From the NCBI GenBank assembly GCA_035934995.1, contig DASYXI010000020.1, positions 62,001 to 126,000 of the forward strand: DNA of 64,000 bases. The letters are read 5' to 3'. The stretch is from REEB95 sp035934995 (lineage in GTDB: Bacteria; Pseudomonadota; Alphaproteobacteria; ATCC43930; CGMCC-115725). A model generated the notes under the pieces. The model saw only the letters and a list, made by a program, of their open reading frames with translations. It did not search any database and had not been told where the DNA came from. Below, piece by piece: positions 34,630-44,085 of this stretch. Both the position numbers and the translations under genes were made by a program. The first letter of the stretch is position 1. Every line of letters begins with the position of its first letter.

Positions 34630-35744
34630 ACTTCGCCCGCACCGACCGCAGCGCCGTCGCGCAATGGTGGTGGACCGTCGACCGCTGGATGCTGGCCGCG
34701 CTGGCCGGGCTGATCGCCTTCGGCTCGCTGCTGGTGATGACGGCGAGCCCGTCCGTCGCCGTTCACATGCACACTGACCGGCTGCATTTCGTTGTTCGCT
34801 ATTTCGCGGTGCTGCCGGTGGCGATGGCGGTGATGTTCGCGATGTCGCTGCAGAGCCCGCGCACGGTGCGGCGCGTCGCCGTTGTCGGCTTCGTGATTTC
34901 GCTGGCGCTGCTGATCGCGACACCGTTTATCGGCGTCGAGGTCCTCGGCGCGCGCCGGTGGATCGAGTTTGCCGGCTTCCAGCTGCAACCTTCGGAATTC
35001 ATCAAGCCGTGCTTCGCCGTCGTCTGCGCCTGGCTGTTCGCCAAGTCGCGCGAGCAGCCGGATTTTCCGGGCCAGTGGATCGCCGTCGGACTGTTTGCCG
35101 TCATCATCATCCTGCTGATCCGTCAGCCCGATCTTGGCATGTCGGTGGTGGTGTCGGCGGTTTGGTTCACCCAGCTGTTCCTCGCCGGACTGCGCATCGC
35201 GCAGGCGGCGATGGTACTCGGCCTCGGCGCCGGTGGCCTCGTGGCGGCCTATTTCGCGCTGCCGCACGTCACCAGCCGCGTTGACCGGTTCTTCGATCCG
35301 GCCAGCGGCGATTCCTATCAGGTCGATCGCGCCATGGACGCATTCGTGCACGGCGGCCTGTGGGGCGTCGGCCCCGGTGAAGGCACGATCAAGCAATCGC
35401 TGCCCGACGCACATGCCGATTTTGTCTTTGCCGTCGCCGGCGAGGAGCTGGGCCTGTTCGTCTGCCTGATCATCGTCGCGCTGTTCGCTTTCATCGTGTT
35501 GCGCGGCTTCACGCGTCTGCTGCAGGACAACAACCTCGCGGTCGTGCTCGGCGCCACTGGCCTCTTCGTCCAATTCGGCTTGCAGGCGGTGATCAACATG
35601 GCGTCGGCCCTGCACCTGATGCCGACCAAGGGCATGACGCTGCCGTTCTTGTCCTACGGCGGGTCGTCGATGCTCTCGCTTGGCCTCGGCATGGGCATGG
35701 CGCTGGCGCTGACGCGACGACGTTTCGGCGGAGAGCCGACATGA
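34626..35744 (+). CDS. ftsW: Septal peptidoglycan glycosyltransferase FtsW
   Basis: A 372-residue SEDS-family membrane protein that polymerises lipid II at the septum with FtsI. About ten spans are present. Conserved blocks are GARRWIEFAGFQLQPSEFIKPCF, LIRQPDLGMSVVV, the extracellular loop GGLWGVGPGEGTIKQSLPDAHADFVFAVAGEELG, and MPTKGMTLPFLSYGGSSML. The start is GTG at 34626, overlapping the murD stop; the ATG of murG overlaps its own stop. Confidence 0.96.
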   Translation: MNFARTDRSAVAQWWWTVDRWMLAALAGLIAFGSLLVMTASPSVAVHMHTDRLHFVVRYFAVLPVAMAVMFAMSLQSPRTVRRVAVVGFVISLALLIATPFIGVEVLGARRWIEFAGFQLQPSEFIKPCFAVVCAWLFAKSREQPDFPGQWIAVGLFAVIIILLIRQPDLGMSVVVSAVWFTQLFLAGLRIAQAAMVLGLGAGGLVAAYFALPHVTSRVDRFFDPASGDSYQVDRAMDAFVHGGLWGVGPGEGTIKQSLPDAHADFVFAVAGEELGLFVCLIIVALFAFIVLRGFTRLLQDNNLAVVLGATGLFVQFGLQAVINMASALHLMPTKGMTLPFLSYGGSSMLSLGLGMGMALALTRRRFGGEPT

Positions 35745-36835
35745 GCGCGCTCATCGTGCTCGCTGCCGGCGGCACTGGCGGCCACATGTTCCCGGCCGAA
35801 GCGCTGGCGGGCGAGCTGGTCGGCCGCGGCGTGAAGGTGGCGCTCGTTACCGATAAACGCGGCCAAGCCTTCGACAATCGGCTGCCCGGTGTCGCGCTGC
35901 ATCGCATTCGCGCCGGCCGGCCTGGCGCCGGTATCGCCAGCCGCGTACTCGCGCTGTGCGAGATTGCCCTCGGACTGTTGGCGGCGCGGCGCATCCTCCG
36001 CACCTTGGCGCCGGCGGCGGCGGTCGGCTTCGGCGGCTATCCCTCGGTGCCGACGATGATGGCGGCGGCGCGTCTCGGCTTGCCGACCGTCATCCACGAA
36101 CAGAACGCCCGCCTCGGCCGCGCCAACCGCTGGCTCACACCGCGGATGAAACGCATCGCCACGTCATTTGCGCAGGTCGACGGCTTGGCCCAGACCGAGC
36201 GCGCGCGGATCGTCGAAACCGGCAATCCGGTGCGGCCCGCAGTGGTCGCCGAGCGCGGCCGGCCTTATGCGCTACCCGTTACGGGACCGATCAACCTGCT
36301 GATCATTGGCGGCAGTCAAGGCGCGCGCATCCTCAGCGCTGTCATACCCGCCGGCCTGGCCCTGTTGCCGGCCGCACTCAAAGTGCGCCTGAGGGTGACG
36401 CAGCAGACGCGGCCTGAGGATGCCGACGCCGTGCGCCGCGCCTACGAAACCAGCGGCATTCGCGCCGAGATTGCGACCTTCTTCGCCGACGTGCCGGCGC
36501 GCATGGCGCACGCCCATCTGGTGATTTCGCGGGCCGGCGCCTCGAGCGTCGCCGAACTCTGCGTCGTTGGTCGGCCGGCGATCCTCGTGCCCTATCGCCA
36601 CGCCGCCGACGATCACCAGACCGCCAATGCCGAGGCGTTGGCCGCAGCCGGTGCTGCCTGGGTGATGAGCGAGCAGAGCTTCACGCCGCCGGCGCTGGCG
36701 CAGCGTCTCGAAACCTTGTTCGCGCAGCCGGATTTGCTGGCCGCCGCCGCTTCGTCGGCGCAGCGCCACGGCCAGCCCGACGCGGCACGGCGGCTCGCCG
36801 ATCTGGTGATCGCGACCGCGGGAGGCGCGCGATGA
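35741..36835 (+). CDS. murG: Lipid II synthase MurG
   Basis: A 364-residue GT28 enzyme that adds GlcNAc to lipid I on the cytoplasmic face. The first G-loop is LAAGGTGGHMFPAEALAGEL, followed by VGFGGYPSVPTMMAA, VIHEQNARLGRANR, LIIGGSQGARILS, and the donor-site VISRAGASSVAELCVVGRPAILVPYRHAADDHQTANA. The start is ATG 35741 in a 4-base overlap with ftsW. The stop overlaps murC in the same way. Confidence 0.97.
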   Translation: MSALIVLAAGGTGGHMFPAEALAGELVGRGVKVALVTDKRGQAFDNRLPGVALHRIRAGRPGAGIASRVLALCEIALGLLAARRILRTLAPAAAVGFGGYPSVPTMMAAARLGLPTVIHEQNARLGRANRWLTPRMKRIATSFAQVDGLAQTERARIVETGNPVRPAVVAERGRPYALPVTGPINLLIIGGSQGARILSAVIPAGLALLPAALKVRLRVTQQTRPEDADAVRRAYETSGIRAEIATFFADVPARMAHAHLVISRAGASSVAELCVVGRPAILVPYRHAADDHQTANAEALAAAGAAWVMSEQSFTPPALAQRLETLFAQPDLLAAAASSAQRHGQPDAARRLADLVIATAGGAR

Positions 36836-38256
36836 GGGCGCTGCCGCTCGACATCGGCATCATCCATTTCACCGGCATCGGCGGCATCGGCATGAGCGGC
36901 ATTGCCGAGATTCTGAAGAATCTCGGCTACGAAGTGCAAGGTAGCGACCTCGCCGACAACGCCAACGTCAAGCGGCTGCGCCAGCTCGGCATTCGGGTCG
37001 CCATCGGCCATCGCGCCGAGAATCTCGGCGATGCCAAAGTCGTTGTCGTGTCCTCGGCGGTGAAGCCGGACAACCCCGAGGTCGTCGAGGCGCGCTCACG
37101 ACTCATTCCAGTGGTACGCCGGGCCGAGATGCTCGGCGAGTTGATGCGCCTCAAATGGGCGATCGCGGTCGCCGGCACTCACGGCAAGACGACGACGACC
37201 TCGCTGATCGGCGCGTTGCTCGAAGCCGCCGGCCTCGACCCGACGGTGATCAATGGCGGCATCATCAATGCCTACGGCACCAATGCGCGGCTCGGCACCG
37301 GCGCCTGGATGGTGGTCGAAGCCGATGAAAGCGACGGCACGTTCGTCAAGCTGCCGTCGACCATCGCGATTGTCACCAACATCGATCCCGAGCATCTCGA
37401 TCACTACGGCTCGGTCGAGGCGCTGCATCAGGGCTTCGAGAGCTTCGTCGCGGCGATCCCGTTCTACGGCGTCGCGGTCCTGTGCATCGACCATCCGGTT
37501 GTCCAGGGCCTGATCGCGAAGCTGAGCGAACGCCGTGTCGTGACCTATGGCTTCAATCCGCAGGCCGACGTGCGCGGCGACGCCGTCACACTCGGCGCCG
37601 ACGGCGCGCATTTCGACGCCATCGTCACCGATCGGCGCGACGGCACGAGTCGGACGATCCAGCGCCTGCACCTGCCGATGTTCGGACGGCACAACGTGAC
37701 GAACGCGCTCGCGGCAGTTGCCGTAGCGCGCGAGCTGAAGCTGGGCGATCAGGTCGTGCGCAACGCCTTCGCCGGCTTCAAAGGCGTAAAGCGCCGCTTC
37801 ACCAAAACCGGCGAGTGGAACGGCGTCACGATCATCGACGATTACGGCCATCACCCGGTCGAGATCGCCGCGGTGCTCAGGGCGGCACGCGGCGCGACAC
37901 AGCACAACGTCATCGCCGTGGTGCAACCGCACCGCTACACGCGCGTCAAGCACCTGTTCGAGGAATTCTGCACCTGCTTCAACGACGCCGATGTCGTGCT
38001 GGTTGCCGACATCTATCCGGCCGGCGAAGCACCGATCCCCGGCATCGATCGCGACGCATTGGTCGCGGGCCTCAAGGCGCACGGCCATCGCAACGCGCTG
38101 GCCCTTGAATCGTCCGATGCCCTACCGGCGGTGATCCGCGATCTGGCGAAGCCGGGCGATTTCGTCGTCTGCCTCGGCGCCGGCTCGATCACGTCGTGGG
38201 CTAATGCTCTGCCCGACGCGCTGGCGGCATCGACGCGGCAAAGGAAGCGCCAATGA
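36832..38256 (+). CDS. murC: UDP-MurNAc:L-Ala ligase
   Basis: A 474-residue Mur ligase catalysing the first amino-acid addition. It shows IHFTGIGGIGMSGIAEIL, ATP loop AVAGTHGKTTTTSLIGALL, VEADESDGTFVKLPSTIAIVTNIDPEHLDHYGS, IIDDYGHHPVEIAAVL and VVQPHRYTR. All family motifs are intact and the length is usual. The ATG at 36832 overlaps murG, and the ATG of murB overlaps its stop. Confidence 0.97.
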   Translation: MRALPLDIGIIHFTGIGGIGMSGIAEILKNLGYEVQGSDLADNANVKRLRQLGIRVAIGHRAENLGDAKVVVVSSAVKPDNPEVVEARSRLIPVVRRAEMLGELMRLKWAIAVAGTHGKTTTTSLIGALLEAAGLDPTVINGGIINAYGTNARLGTGAWMVVEADESDGTFVKLPSTIAIVTNIDPEHLDHYGSVEALHQGFESFVAAIPFYGVAVLCIDHPVVQGLIAKLSERRVVTYGFNPQADVRGDAVTLGADGAHFDAIVTDRRDGTSRTIQRLHLPMFGRHNVTNALAAVAVARELKLGDQVVRNAFAGFKGVKRRFTKTGEWNGVTIIDDYGHHPVEIAAVLRAARGATQHNVIAVVQPHRYTRVKHLFEEFCTCFNDADVVLVADIYPAGEAPIPGIDRDALVAGLKAHGHRNALALESSDALPAVIRDLAKPGDFVVCLGAGSITSWANALPDALAASTRQRKRQ

Positions 38257-39194
38257 TGGCCCTCCGCCGTGAACCGACGCCGCGCCTGATTGAACGCCTG
38301 CCGCGCCTGCGCGGCCGGCTGACCGAGAACGCGCCGCTCGCGCAGCTGACCTGGTTCCGGGTCGGCGGCGCCGCCGAAGTGATGTTCCGGCCGGCCGACC
38401 TCGACGACCTCGCCGCGTTCCTCGCCGGCAAGCCCAAGGACGTGCCGGTCACGGTCATGGGCGTCGCCTCGAACCTGTTGATCCGCGACGGCGGCGTGCC
38501 GGGCGTGGTGATCCGCCTCGGCCGGGGTTTCGTCGAGGTCATGGCGAACGGCGACGAGATCACCGCCGGCGCCGGCGCGCTCGATCTCAATGTCGCGCTT
38601 GCTGCCTGCACCGCAGGCATCGCCGATCTCGAATTCCTATCCGGCATTCCCGGCACCGTCGGCGGCGGCTTGCGGATGAACGCCGGCGCCTACGGCCGCG
38701 AATTCAAGGACGCACTGCGCGAGGTCACTGCGCTCGACGGCGTCGGCCACCGGCACGATTTGGAGCCGGGCGAAATGGATTTGTCGTATCGCCATTGCGG
38801 CGCGCCGGCCGATTGGATCTTCGTTGCCGCGCGGCTCAAAGGCCGTCGCGACGATCCGTCGGCCATTGGCGCGCGCATGGCCGCGATCCAGGCACAGCGC
38901 GAAGCGACGCAGCCGATCCGCGCGCGCACCGGCGGCTCGACTTTCGCCAACCCGCCCGGCCACAAAGCCTGGGAGCTGATCGACCGTGCCGGTTGTCGCG
39001 GACTGACCCGCGGCGGCGCCGCCGTGTCGGACAAGCACACCAATTTCCTGATCAACACCGGCAATGCGACGGCCGCCGATCTCGAGGCGTTGGGCGAAGA
39101 AGTGCGCCGCCGCGTGCGCGACACGGCCGGCATCGGCCTGGAGTGGGAAATCAAGCGCATCGGCGTGCCGGCAGCAAGCGGAGGTGCCGCATGA
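38253..39194 (+). CDS. murB: UDP-N-acetylenolpyruvoylglucosamine reductase
   Basis: A 313-residue FAD enzyme that makes UDP-MurNAc with NADPH. FAD-binding and family blocks are TWFRVGGAAEVMFRP, VASNLLIRDGGVPGVVIRLG, SGIPGTVGGGLRMNAGAYGRE, SYRHCG and GSTFANPPGHKAWELIDRAGCRGLTRGGAAVSDKHTNFLIN. The start is ATG 38253 or the adjacent ATG 38256. The stop overlaps ddl by 4 bases. Confidence 0.97.
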   Translation: MMALRREPTPRLIERLPRLRGRLTENAPLAQLTWFRVGGAAEVMFRPADLDDLAAFLAGKPKDVPVTVMGVASNLLIRDGGVPGVVIRLGRGFVEVMANGDEITAGAGALDLNVALAACTAGIADLEFLSGIPGTVGGGLRMNAGAYGREFKDALREVTALDGVGHRHDLEPGEMDLSYRHCGAPADWIFVAARLKGRRDDPSAIGARMAAIQAQREATQPIRARTGGSTFANPPGHKAWELIDRAGCRGLTRGGAAVSDKHTNFLINTGNATAADLEALGEEVRRRVRDTAGIGLEWEIKRIGVPAASGGAA

Positions 39195-40117
39195 ACCGCA
39201 CGATCCGCTCGATCGCGGTGCTGATGGGCGGCTGGACCGCCGAACGCGACGTGTCGCTGGTCAGCGGCCGCGAATGCGCCAAGGCGCTTGCCGCGCTCGG
39301 CTATGAGGTCCGTAGCATCGACGTGACGCGCGACCTCGCCGCGATGGTGCAAGCGCTGACGCCGGCTCCCGACGTGGTGTTCAACGCCTTGCACGGCCGC
39401 GGCGGCGAAGATGGCACGGTCCAGGGCGTGCTCGAATTCCTGCGCGTGCCCTATACGCATTCCGGCGTGCTGGCGTCGGCCGTCGCGATGGACAAGCCGA
39501 CGGCGCGCAGCGTCTTCACGGCCGCCGGCCTGCCACTCGCCGAAGGGCGCGTCGCAACGCGCGACGAGATCGCCGCCGGCGACGTTCTGCCACGGCCTTA
39601 CGTCGTCAAGCCGATCAACGAAGGCTCGAGCGTCGGCGTGCGCATCGTGCAACGCGCCGACAACTCCTGGGCCGCCGAAGCGAAAGCCTGGCGGTACGAG
39701 CGCGCCCTGGTCGAGCGTTACGTGCCGGGCCGCGAAATCACCGTGGCCGTTATGGGCGACCGCGCGCTTGGCGCCCTCGAGATCCGTCCGGCCAAAGGCT
39801 TCTACGACTACGCCGCCAAATATGCGCCGGGCGGCTCCGAGCATCTGATGCCGGCGCCGATCCATCGGCGCGCCTATGACGAGGCGCTCGCGATCGGCGT
39901 CGCGGCGCACAAGGCGCTGGGCTGCCGCGGCGTCAGTCGCGCCGATTTGCGCTACGACGACACCGCCGGCGAGCCCGGCAAGCTGGTGCTGCTCGAGGTC
40001 AATACCCAGCCGGGCATGACGCCGACCTCGCTGGTGCCCGACATCGCGCGGCATGCCGGCATCGAGTTTCCGGCGCTGGTGCGCTGGATGGTGGAGAACG
40101 CGGCATGCGATTTCTGA
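39191..40117 (+). CDS. ddl: D-alanine--D-alanine ligase
   Basis: A 308-residue ATP-grasp enzyme making the D-Ala-D-Ala dipeptide used by MurF. The N-terminus IAVLMGGWTAERDVSLVSG, then VFNALHGRGGEDGTVQGVLEFLRVPYTHSGVLASAVAMDKPTARS is diagnostic. ATP-grasp blocks PYVVKPINEGSSVGVRIV and EVNTQPGMTPTSLVPDIA follow. The frame opens at 38795 inside murB, but ATG 39191 (ATGA overlap) gives the family start. It overlaps ftsQ by 13 bases. Confidence 0.97.
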   Translation: MNRTIRSIAVLMGGWTAERDVSLVSGRECAKALAALGYEVRSIDVTRDLAAMVQALTPAPDVVFNALHGRGGEDGTVQGVLEFLRVPYTHSGVLASAVAMDKPTARSVFTAAGLPLAEGRVATRDEIAAGDVLPRPYVVKPINEGSSVGVRIVQRADNSWAAEAKAWRYERALVERYVPGREITVAVMGDRALGALEIRPAKGFYDYAAKYAPGGSEHLMPAPIHRRAYDEALAIGVAAHKALGCRGVSRADLRYDDTAGEPGKLVLLEVNTQPGMTPTSLVPDIARHAGIEFPALVRWMVENAACDF

Positions 40118-40968
40118 AGCGCCGCGCTCCGGAACAATCGCCGCCCTTGGCGCAGCAGCGCCGCCGGCCGTTTCCGACCGCCGCCGTGGCGGCGGTTCTT
40201 GGGACGGCGACGTTGATCGCCGGCGGCGGTGGTGCGTATTGGCTGTGGCACGACGGGACGCTGGCGCGGACCGGCCGCGCGATCGTGGCACGCGTCTGGA
40301 CCGTCGGCAGCCAACAAGGCCTGGCGCTTGAAACCGTCGACGTGGTCGGCCGCCAGCGACAGAGCACGGCGTCGATCCTGGTGGCGCTTGGCGTCAAGCG
40401 CGGTATGCCGATGCTCGAGATCGATCTCGCCGCCGCCCAGGCCAGGCTCCAGGCACTGCCATGGGTCCGCCGCGCTGACGTCGAACGCCAACTGCCCGAC
40501 ACACTGTTCATTCACCTGACCGAACGCGAGCCGTTCGCCTTCTGGCAGCGCAACGGCTCGCTGTCGCTGATCGATCGCGACGGCACGGTGATTCCAACCG
40601 ACAATCTCGCCCAATACGGACCGCGGATCGTCCTTGTCGGCGACGACACGCCGGCCCAGGCCGCGACGCTCATCGATATGCTCGTGACCGAGCCGTCACT
40701 CGCGCGCCGCGTCAACGCCGCGGTGCTGTATGGCTCGGGCCGCTGGACGCTGCGCTTCGATACGGGCGTCGAAGTGGCGTTGCCCGGAACGGAAGCGTCC
40801 GTCGCATGGCACCGCCTCGCCGGGCTCGAAACGCAAGAGCAGATTCTCGAACGCAACATCGCAGCGATCGATCTGCGCCTGCCGGATCGCATGGTCGTGC
40901 GGCTGGCGCCGGCCGCACCCGGCAAGTCGTCGACCGCGCGCAATGGCGGCAAGGACAAGAGCTCATGA
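40105..40968 (+). CDS. ftsQ: Cell division protein FtsQ
   Basis: A 287-residue bitopic divisome protein linking FtsB/FtsL to the rest. A basic cytoplasmic tail (residues 1-24, RRAPEQ...RRRPF) precedes one span (about 26-48, AAVAAVLGTATLIAGGGGAYWLW). The POTRA domain covers LALETVDVVGRQRQSTASILVALGVKRGMPMLEIDLAAAQARLQALPWVRRADVERQLP. A beta domain follows to the Lys-rich end. The start lies inside the ddl 3' end, and the ATG of ftsA overlaps its stop. Confidence 0.95.
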   Translation: MRFLKRRAPEQSPPLAQQRRRPFPTAAVAAVLGTATLIAGGGGAYWLWHDGTLARTGRAIVARVWTVGSQQGLALETVDVVGRQRQSTASILVALGVKRGMPMLEIDLAAAQARLQALPWVRRADVERQLPDTLFIHLTEREPFAFWQRNGSLSLIDRDGTVIPTDNLAQYGPRIVLVGDDTPAQAATLIDMLVTEPSLARRVNAAVLYGSGRWTLRFDTGVEVALPGTEASVAWHRLAGLETQEQILERNIAAIDLRLPDRMVVRLAPAAPGKSSTARNGGKDKSS

Positions 40969-42221
40969 GCAACATGAAGCTCAACGGCCGCGCGCGCGGC
41001 GGCGTCATCGGCGTGCTCGACATCGGCACGACTAAGATGTGCTGCTTCGTCGCGCGCCGCGAAGAGGTGGCGTCGCGCATCGTCGGCATCGGCCACCAGA
41101 TCGCGCGCGGCATCAAGAACGGCGTCATAACCGACATCGAAGCCGCGAGCCAGGCCATCCTCACGACGGTACACGCCGCCGAGCAGATGTCCGGTGAGCA
41201 TCTGAGCGAAGTTGTGGTGAACCTGTCAGGCGGCTTCTCGGCGTCGCGGATGGTCAAGACCGAGATCAACCTCAACGGCCGCGAAGTGTCGGACGCCAAC
41301 ATGCGGCGCGTACTCGAGCAGGGCTTCCGCGTCAAGGAGCCGGCCGAACGTACCGTGATCCATTCGGTGCCGGTCGGCTTCGCCATCGACGGTAGCCGAC
41401 CGGTTCGCGATCCGCGCGGCATGTACGGCCACAAGCTCGCCGTCAACATGCACGTCGTCACCGCCGAATCGGCGGCCGTGCGCAACGTTGCCAACTGCCT
41501 GGGTCGCTGCCGGCTGGAGATCGCCGCCGTGGTAGCGAGCCCCTACGCCTCTGGCCTGGCTGCCCTGGTCGACGACGAGAGCGAGCTCGGTGTGACCGTC
41601 ATCGATATGGGCGGCGGCACGACGACGATCGGCGTCTTCTTCGATGGCAACCTCGTCTTCGCCGACAGCGTCCCGGTCGGCGGCAGCCACGTCACCAACG
41701 ACATCGCGCGCGGTCTGACCACGCCAATCGCGCACGCCGAACGGATGAAGGCGCTCTATGGCAGCGCGATTCCGTCGGCCGCCGACGAACGCGAGATGAT
41801 CACGGTGCCGCTGGTCGGCGAGGAAGAAGACCACGCCAACCACGTTCCCAAATCGCTTCTGGTCGGCATCATCTCGCCGCGCCTCGAAGAGACCTTCGAA
41901 TTGGTGCGCGATCGGCTCGAGGTCTCGGGCTTCGACAAGATCGCCGGCCGTCGCATCGTACTGACCGGCGGCGCCAGTCAGCTGCCCGGCACGCGCGAGC
42001 TCGCCGGTCTGATCCTCGACAAGCAGATCCGCATCGGCCGCCCGATGCGCGTCGACGGGCTGGCGGAATCGACCGCCGGCCCGGCGTTCGCGACCGCGGT
42101 CGGACTCATCCATTTCGCTCTCGCCGAGCACGCCGAGCTGCAACGACGCGGCCGGATGCGGACGGAGGAGCCAAGCGGCCTCTTTGGCCGAATCGGAGGC
42201 TGGCTACGTGAAAACCTTTGA
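40965..42221 (+). CDS. ftsA: Cell division protein FtsA
   Basis: A 418-residue actin-like protein that tethers FtsZ to the membrane. Nucleotide-binding blocks are GVLDIGTTKMCC, TVIDMGGGTTTIGVFFDG and RRIVLTGGASQLPG. The SHS2/1C-type subdomain lies at about residues 90-170. The C-terminal amphipathic helix LFGRIGGWLRENL is the membrane target sequence. The start is ATG 40965, overlapping ftsQ. A 75-bp gap with a perfect 7-bp hairpin separates it from ftsZ. Confidence 0.97.
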   Translation: MSNMKLNGRARGGVIGVLDIGTTKMCCFVARREEVASRIVGIGHQIARGIKNGVITDIEAASQAILTTVHAAEQMSGEHLSEVVVNLSGGFSASRMVKTEINLNGREVSDANMRRVLEQGFRVKEPAERTVIHSVPVGFAIDGSRPVRDPRGMYGHKLAVNMHVVTAESAAVRNVANCLGRCRLEIAAVVASPYASGLAALVDDESELGVTVIDMGGGTTTIGVFFDGNLVFADSVPVGGSHVTNDIARGLTTPIAHAERMKALYGSAIPSAADEREMITVPLVGEEEDHANHVPKSLLVGIISPRLEETFELVRDRLEVSGFDKIAGRRIVLTGGASQLPGTRELAGLILDKQIRIGRPMRVDGLAESTAGPAFATAVGLIHFALAEHAELQRRGRMRTEEPSGLFGRIGGWLRENL

Positions 42222-42235
42222 ACCGACCACCGGCG

Positions 42236-42257
42236 ACCCGCCCTTCGCCAGGCGGGT
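42236..42257 (+). other. Intercistronic hairpin between ftsA and ftsZ
   Basis: ACCCGCC (42236-42242) and GGCGGGT (42251-42257) pair perfectly around the 8-base loop CTTCGCCA. No T tract follows, so it is not a standard terminator. It may stabilise or process the ftsZ message, or act as a pause site; this is inference. Confidence 0.45.
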
Positions 42258-42296
42258 GGACGGGGACCCATTTCTGGCGACGCTTTGGAGGGAAGT

Positions 42297-43907
42297 ATGA
42301 CGTTGAACCTGAAGGTACCAACTGAAGAGCTGGAGCTCCGGCCCCGGCTCACCGTGATTGGCGTCGGCGGCGCCGGCGGCAACGCGGTCAACAACATGAT
42401 CCGCTCGAACCTCGTCGGATGCGAGTTCATCGTGTGCAACACCGACGCCCAAGCGATGAAGCAGTCGCTGGCCGAGCGCCGCATCCAGCTCGGCATTACC
42501 GTCACGCGCGGCCTTGGCGCCGGATCGCGGCCCGACGTGGGCCAGATCGCTGCCGAAGAGGCGCTCGACGAGATCATGATGGCGCTTGAAGGCTCCAACA
42601 TGGTCTTCATCACCGCCGGCATGGGCGGCGGCACGGGCACCGGCGCGGCGCCGGTCATCGCCCGCGCGGCACGCGAAGCCGGCATCCTCACGGTTGGCGT
42701 TGTCACCAAGCCCTTCCACTTCGAGGGCACGCACCGGATGAAGACAGCCGAACACGGCATCGAGGAGATGACCAAGTACGTCGACACGCTGCTCATCATC
42801 CCGAACCAGAACCTGTTCCGGGTCGCCAATGAACGCACCACGTTCGCCGATGCGTTCAAGATGGCGGATGACGTGCTGCATGCCGGCGTGCGCGGCGTGA
42901 CCGACCTGATGGTGATGCCGGGCCTGATCAATCTCGACTTCGCCGACATCCGGGCGGTGATGAGCGAGATGGGCAAAGCGATGATGGGCACTGGCGAGGC
43001 CGAAGGCGATCGTCGCGCCATCGACGCAGCGGAAGCGGCGATCTCGAACCCGTTGCTCGAAGACGTGTCGATGAAGGGCGCACGCGGCGTCCTCATCAAC
43101 ATCACCGGCGGGCCCGACATGACCCTCTATGAGGTCGACGAAGCCGCCAACCGCATCCGCGAAGAAGTCGATCCCGAGGCCAACATCATCTTTGGCTCAA
43201 CGTTCGACGAGAAGCTCGCGGGTCGCATGCGGATTTCCGTGGTGGCGACCGGCATCGATGCCGATCAGATGGAGCATCCGAAACCGCTCGAAGTGGTGCA
43301 GAAGGAACGCGCGGCACGCGATCAAGCCGTACGGTCGGCCGTCGCGCCGGCGATACCGGCGCCGATGCCGTACGTCGTCCAGCCGGCGGCGGCCGCACCG
43401 GTGCTGGCGCCGGAACCGGAGCCGGAGCCCGAAGTGGTCGAGCCGGCGCCGGCCGCGGCGGTTACCGCGATGCCGCGTGTCGACGCGATCGAGGCTCAGG
43501 CGCTGAGCCGCGGCAGCTTCATGCCGCAGCGTCAGCCGGTCGAGCCGGTGATGGTCCGTCCGGCGCCGGTACGGCCGGTCACGGCGCCCAACGCTTTCGC
43601 CGACGCGGCGATCGCCAACGGCGCACGCCAGCCGCAACGGCCGGCACCGCAAGCCAAGCGGACGCCGAGCCTGTTCGAGCGGGTGACCAACGCCGGCCGT
43701 TTGTTGCATCCGCAGGACGAGCCGGTCGCCGTCAAGGCGGAAGCGGCACCGGCGGCGCGGCCGCAAGCGGTACCGCAACCCGCACCGGTCCAGCCGATGC
43801 AACCCACGCTGGTTGCCACCCGGCCGGAACCGGCGGCCGAGCGGCCGCGGGCGAAGGACGAGGATCTGTTGGAAATCCCGGCCTTCCTCCGCCGTCAGGC
43901 CAACTGA
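42297..43907 (+). CDS. ftsZ: Cell division GTPase FtsZ
   Basis: A 536-residue tubulin homologue that forms the division ring. The GTPase core (about 1-320) carries IGVGGAGGNAVNNMI, the tubulin signature GGGTGTGAAPVIA, the T7-loop NLDFADIRAVMSEMGKAMMG and a late VVATGIDAD. A long Ala/Pro/Glu-rich disordered linker (about 325-520) follows, longer than in E. coli but normal for alphaproteobacteria, ending in the FtsA-binding tip DLLEIPAFLRRQAN. The frame opens at TTG 42285; ATG 42297 has GGAGGGA upstream and is chosen. Confidence 0.97.
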   Translation: MTLNLKVPTEELELRPRLTVIGVGGAGGNAVNNMIRSNLVGCEFIVCNTDAQAMKQSLAERRIQLGITVTRGLGAGSRPDVGQIAAEEALDEIMMALEGSNMVFITAGMGGGTGTGAAPVIARAAREAGILTVGVVTKPFHFEGTHRMKTAEHGIEEMTKYVDTLLIIPNQNLFRVANERTTFADAFKMADDVLHAGVRGVTDLMVMPGLINLDFADIRAVMSEMGKAMMGTGEAEGDRRAIDAAEAAISNPLLEDVSMKGARGVLINITGGPDMTLYEVDEAANRIREEVDPEANIIFGSTFDEKLAGRMRISVVATGIDADQMEHPKPLEVVQKERAARDQAVRSAVAPAIPAPMPYVVQPAAAAPVLAPEPEPEPEVVEPAPAAAVTAMPRVDAIEAQALSRGSFMPQRQPVEPVMVRPAPVRPVTAPNAFADAAIANGARQPQRPAPQAKRTPSLFERVTNAGRLLHPQDEPVAVKAEAAPAARPQAVPQPAPVQPMQPTLVATRPEPAAERPRAKDEDLLEIPAFLRRQAN

Positions 43908-44085
43908 ACGATTCGCGCGGCTCGCGGGCGCCGGAGACGGCTCCCGCGGGCCGGCGCGGACGTCGGCTTTTCGAATAACGTTTTGATTTAACACGGATAT
44001 CTCCGTCACAAACTGAAATAAAGAGTGATTTGCCGCCCGTTAAGGCGGTCGTTACGCCTTGGTTCGTTCAGGAGTGATCGGGGAA

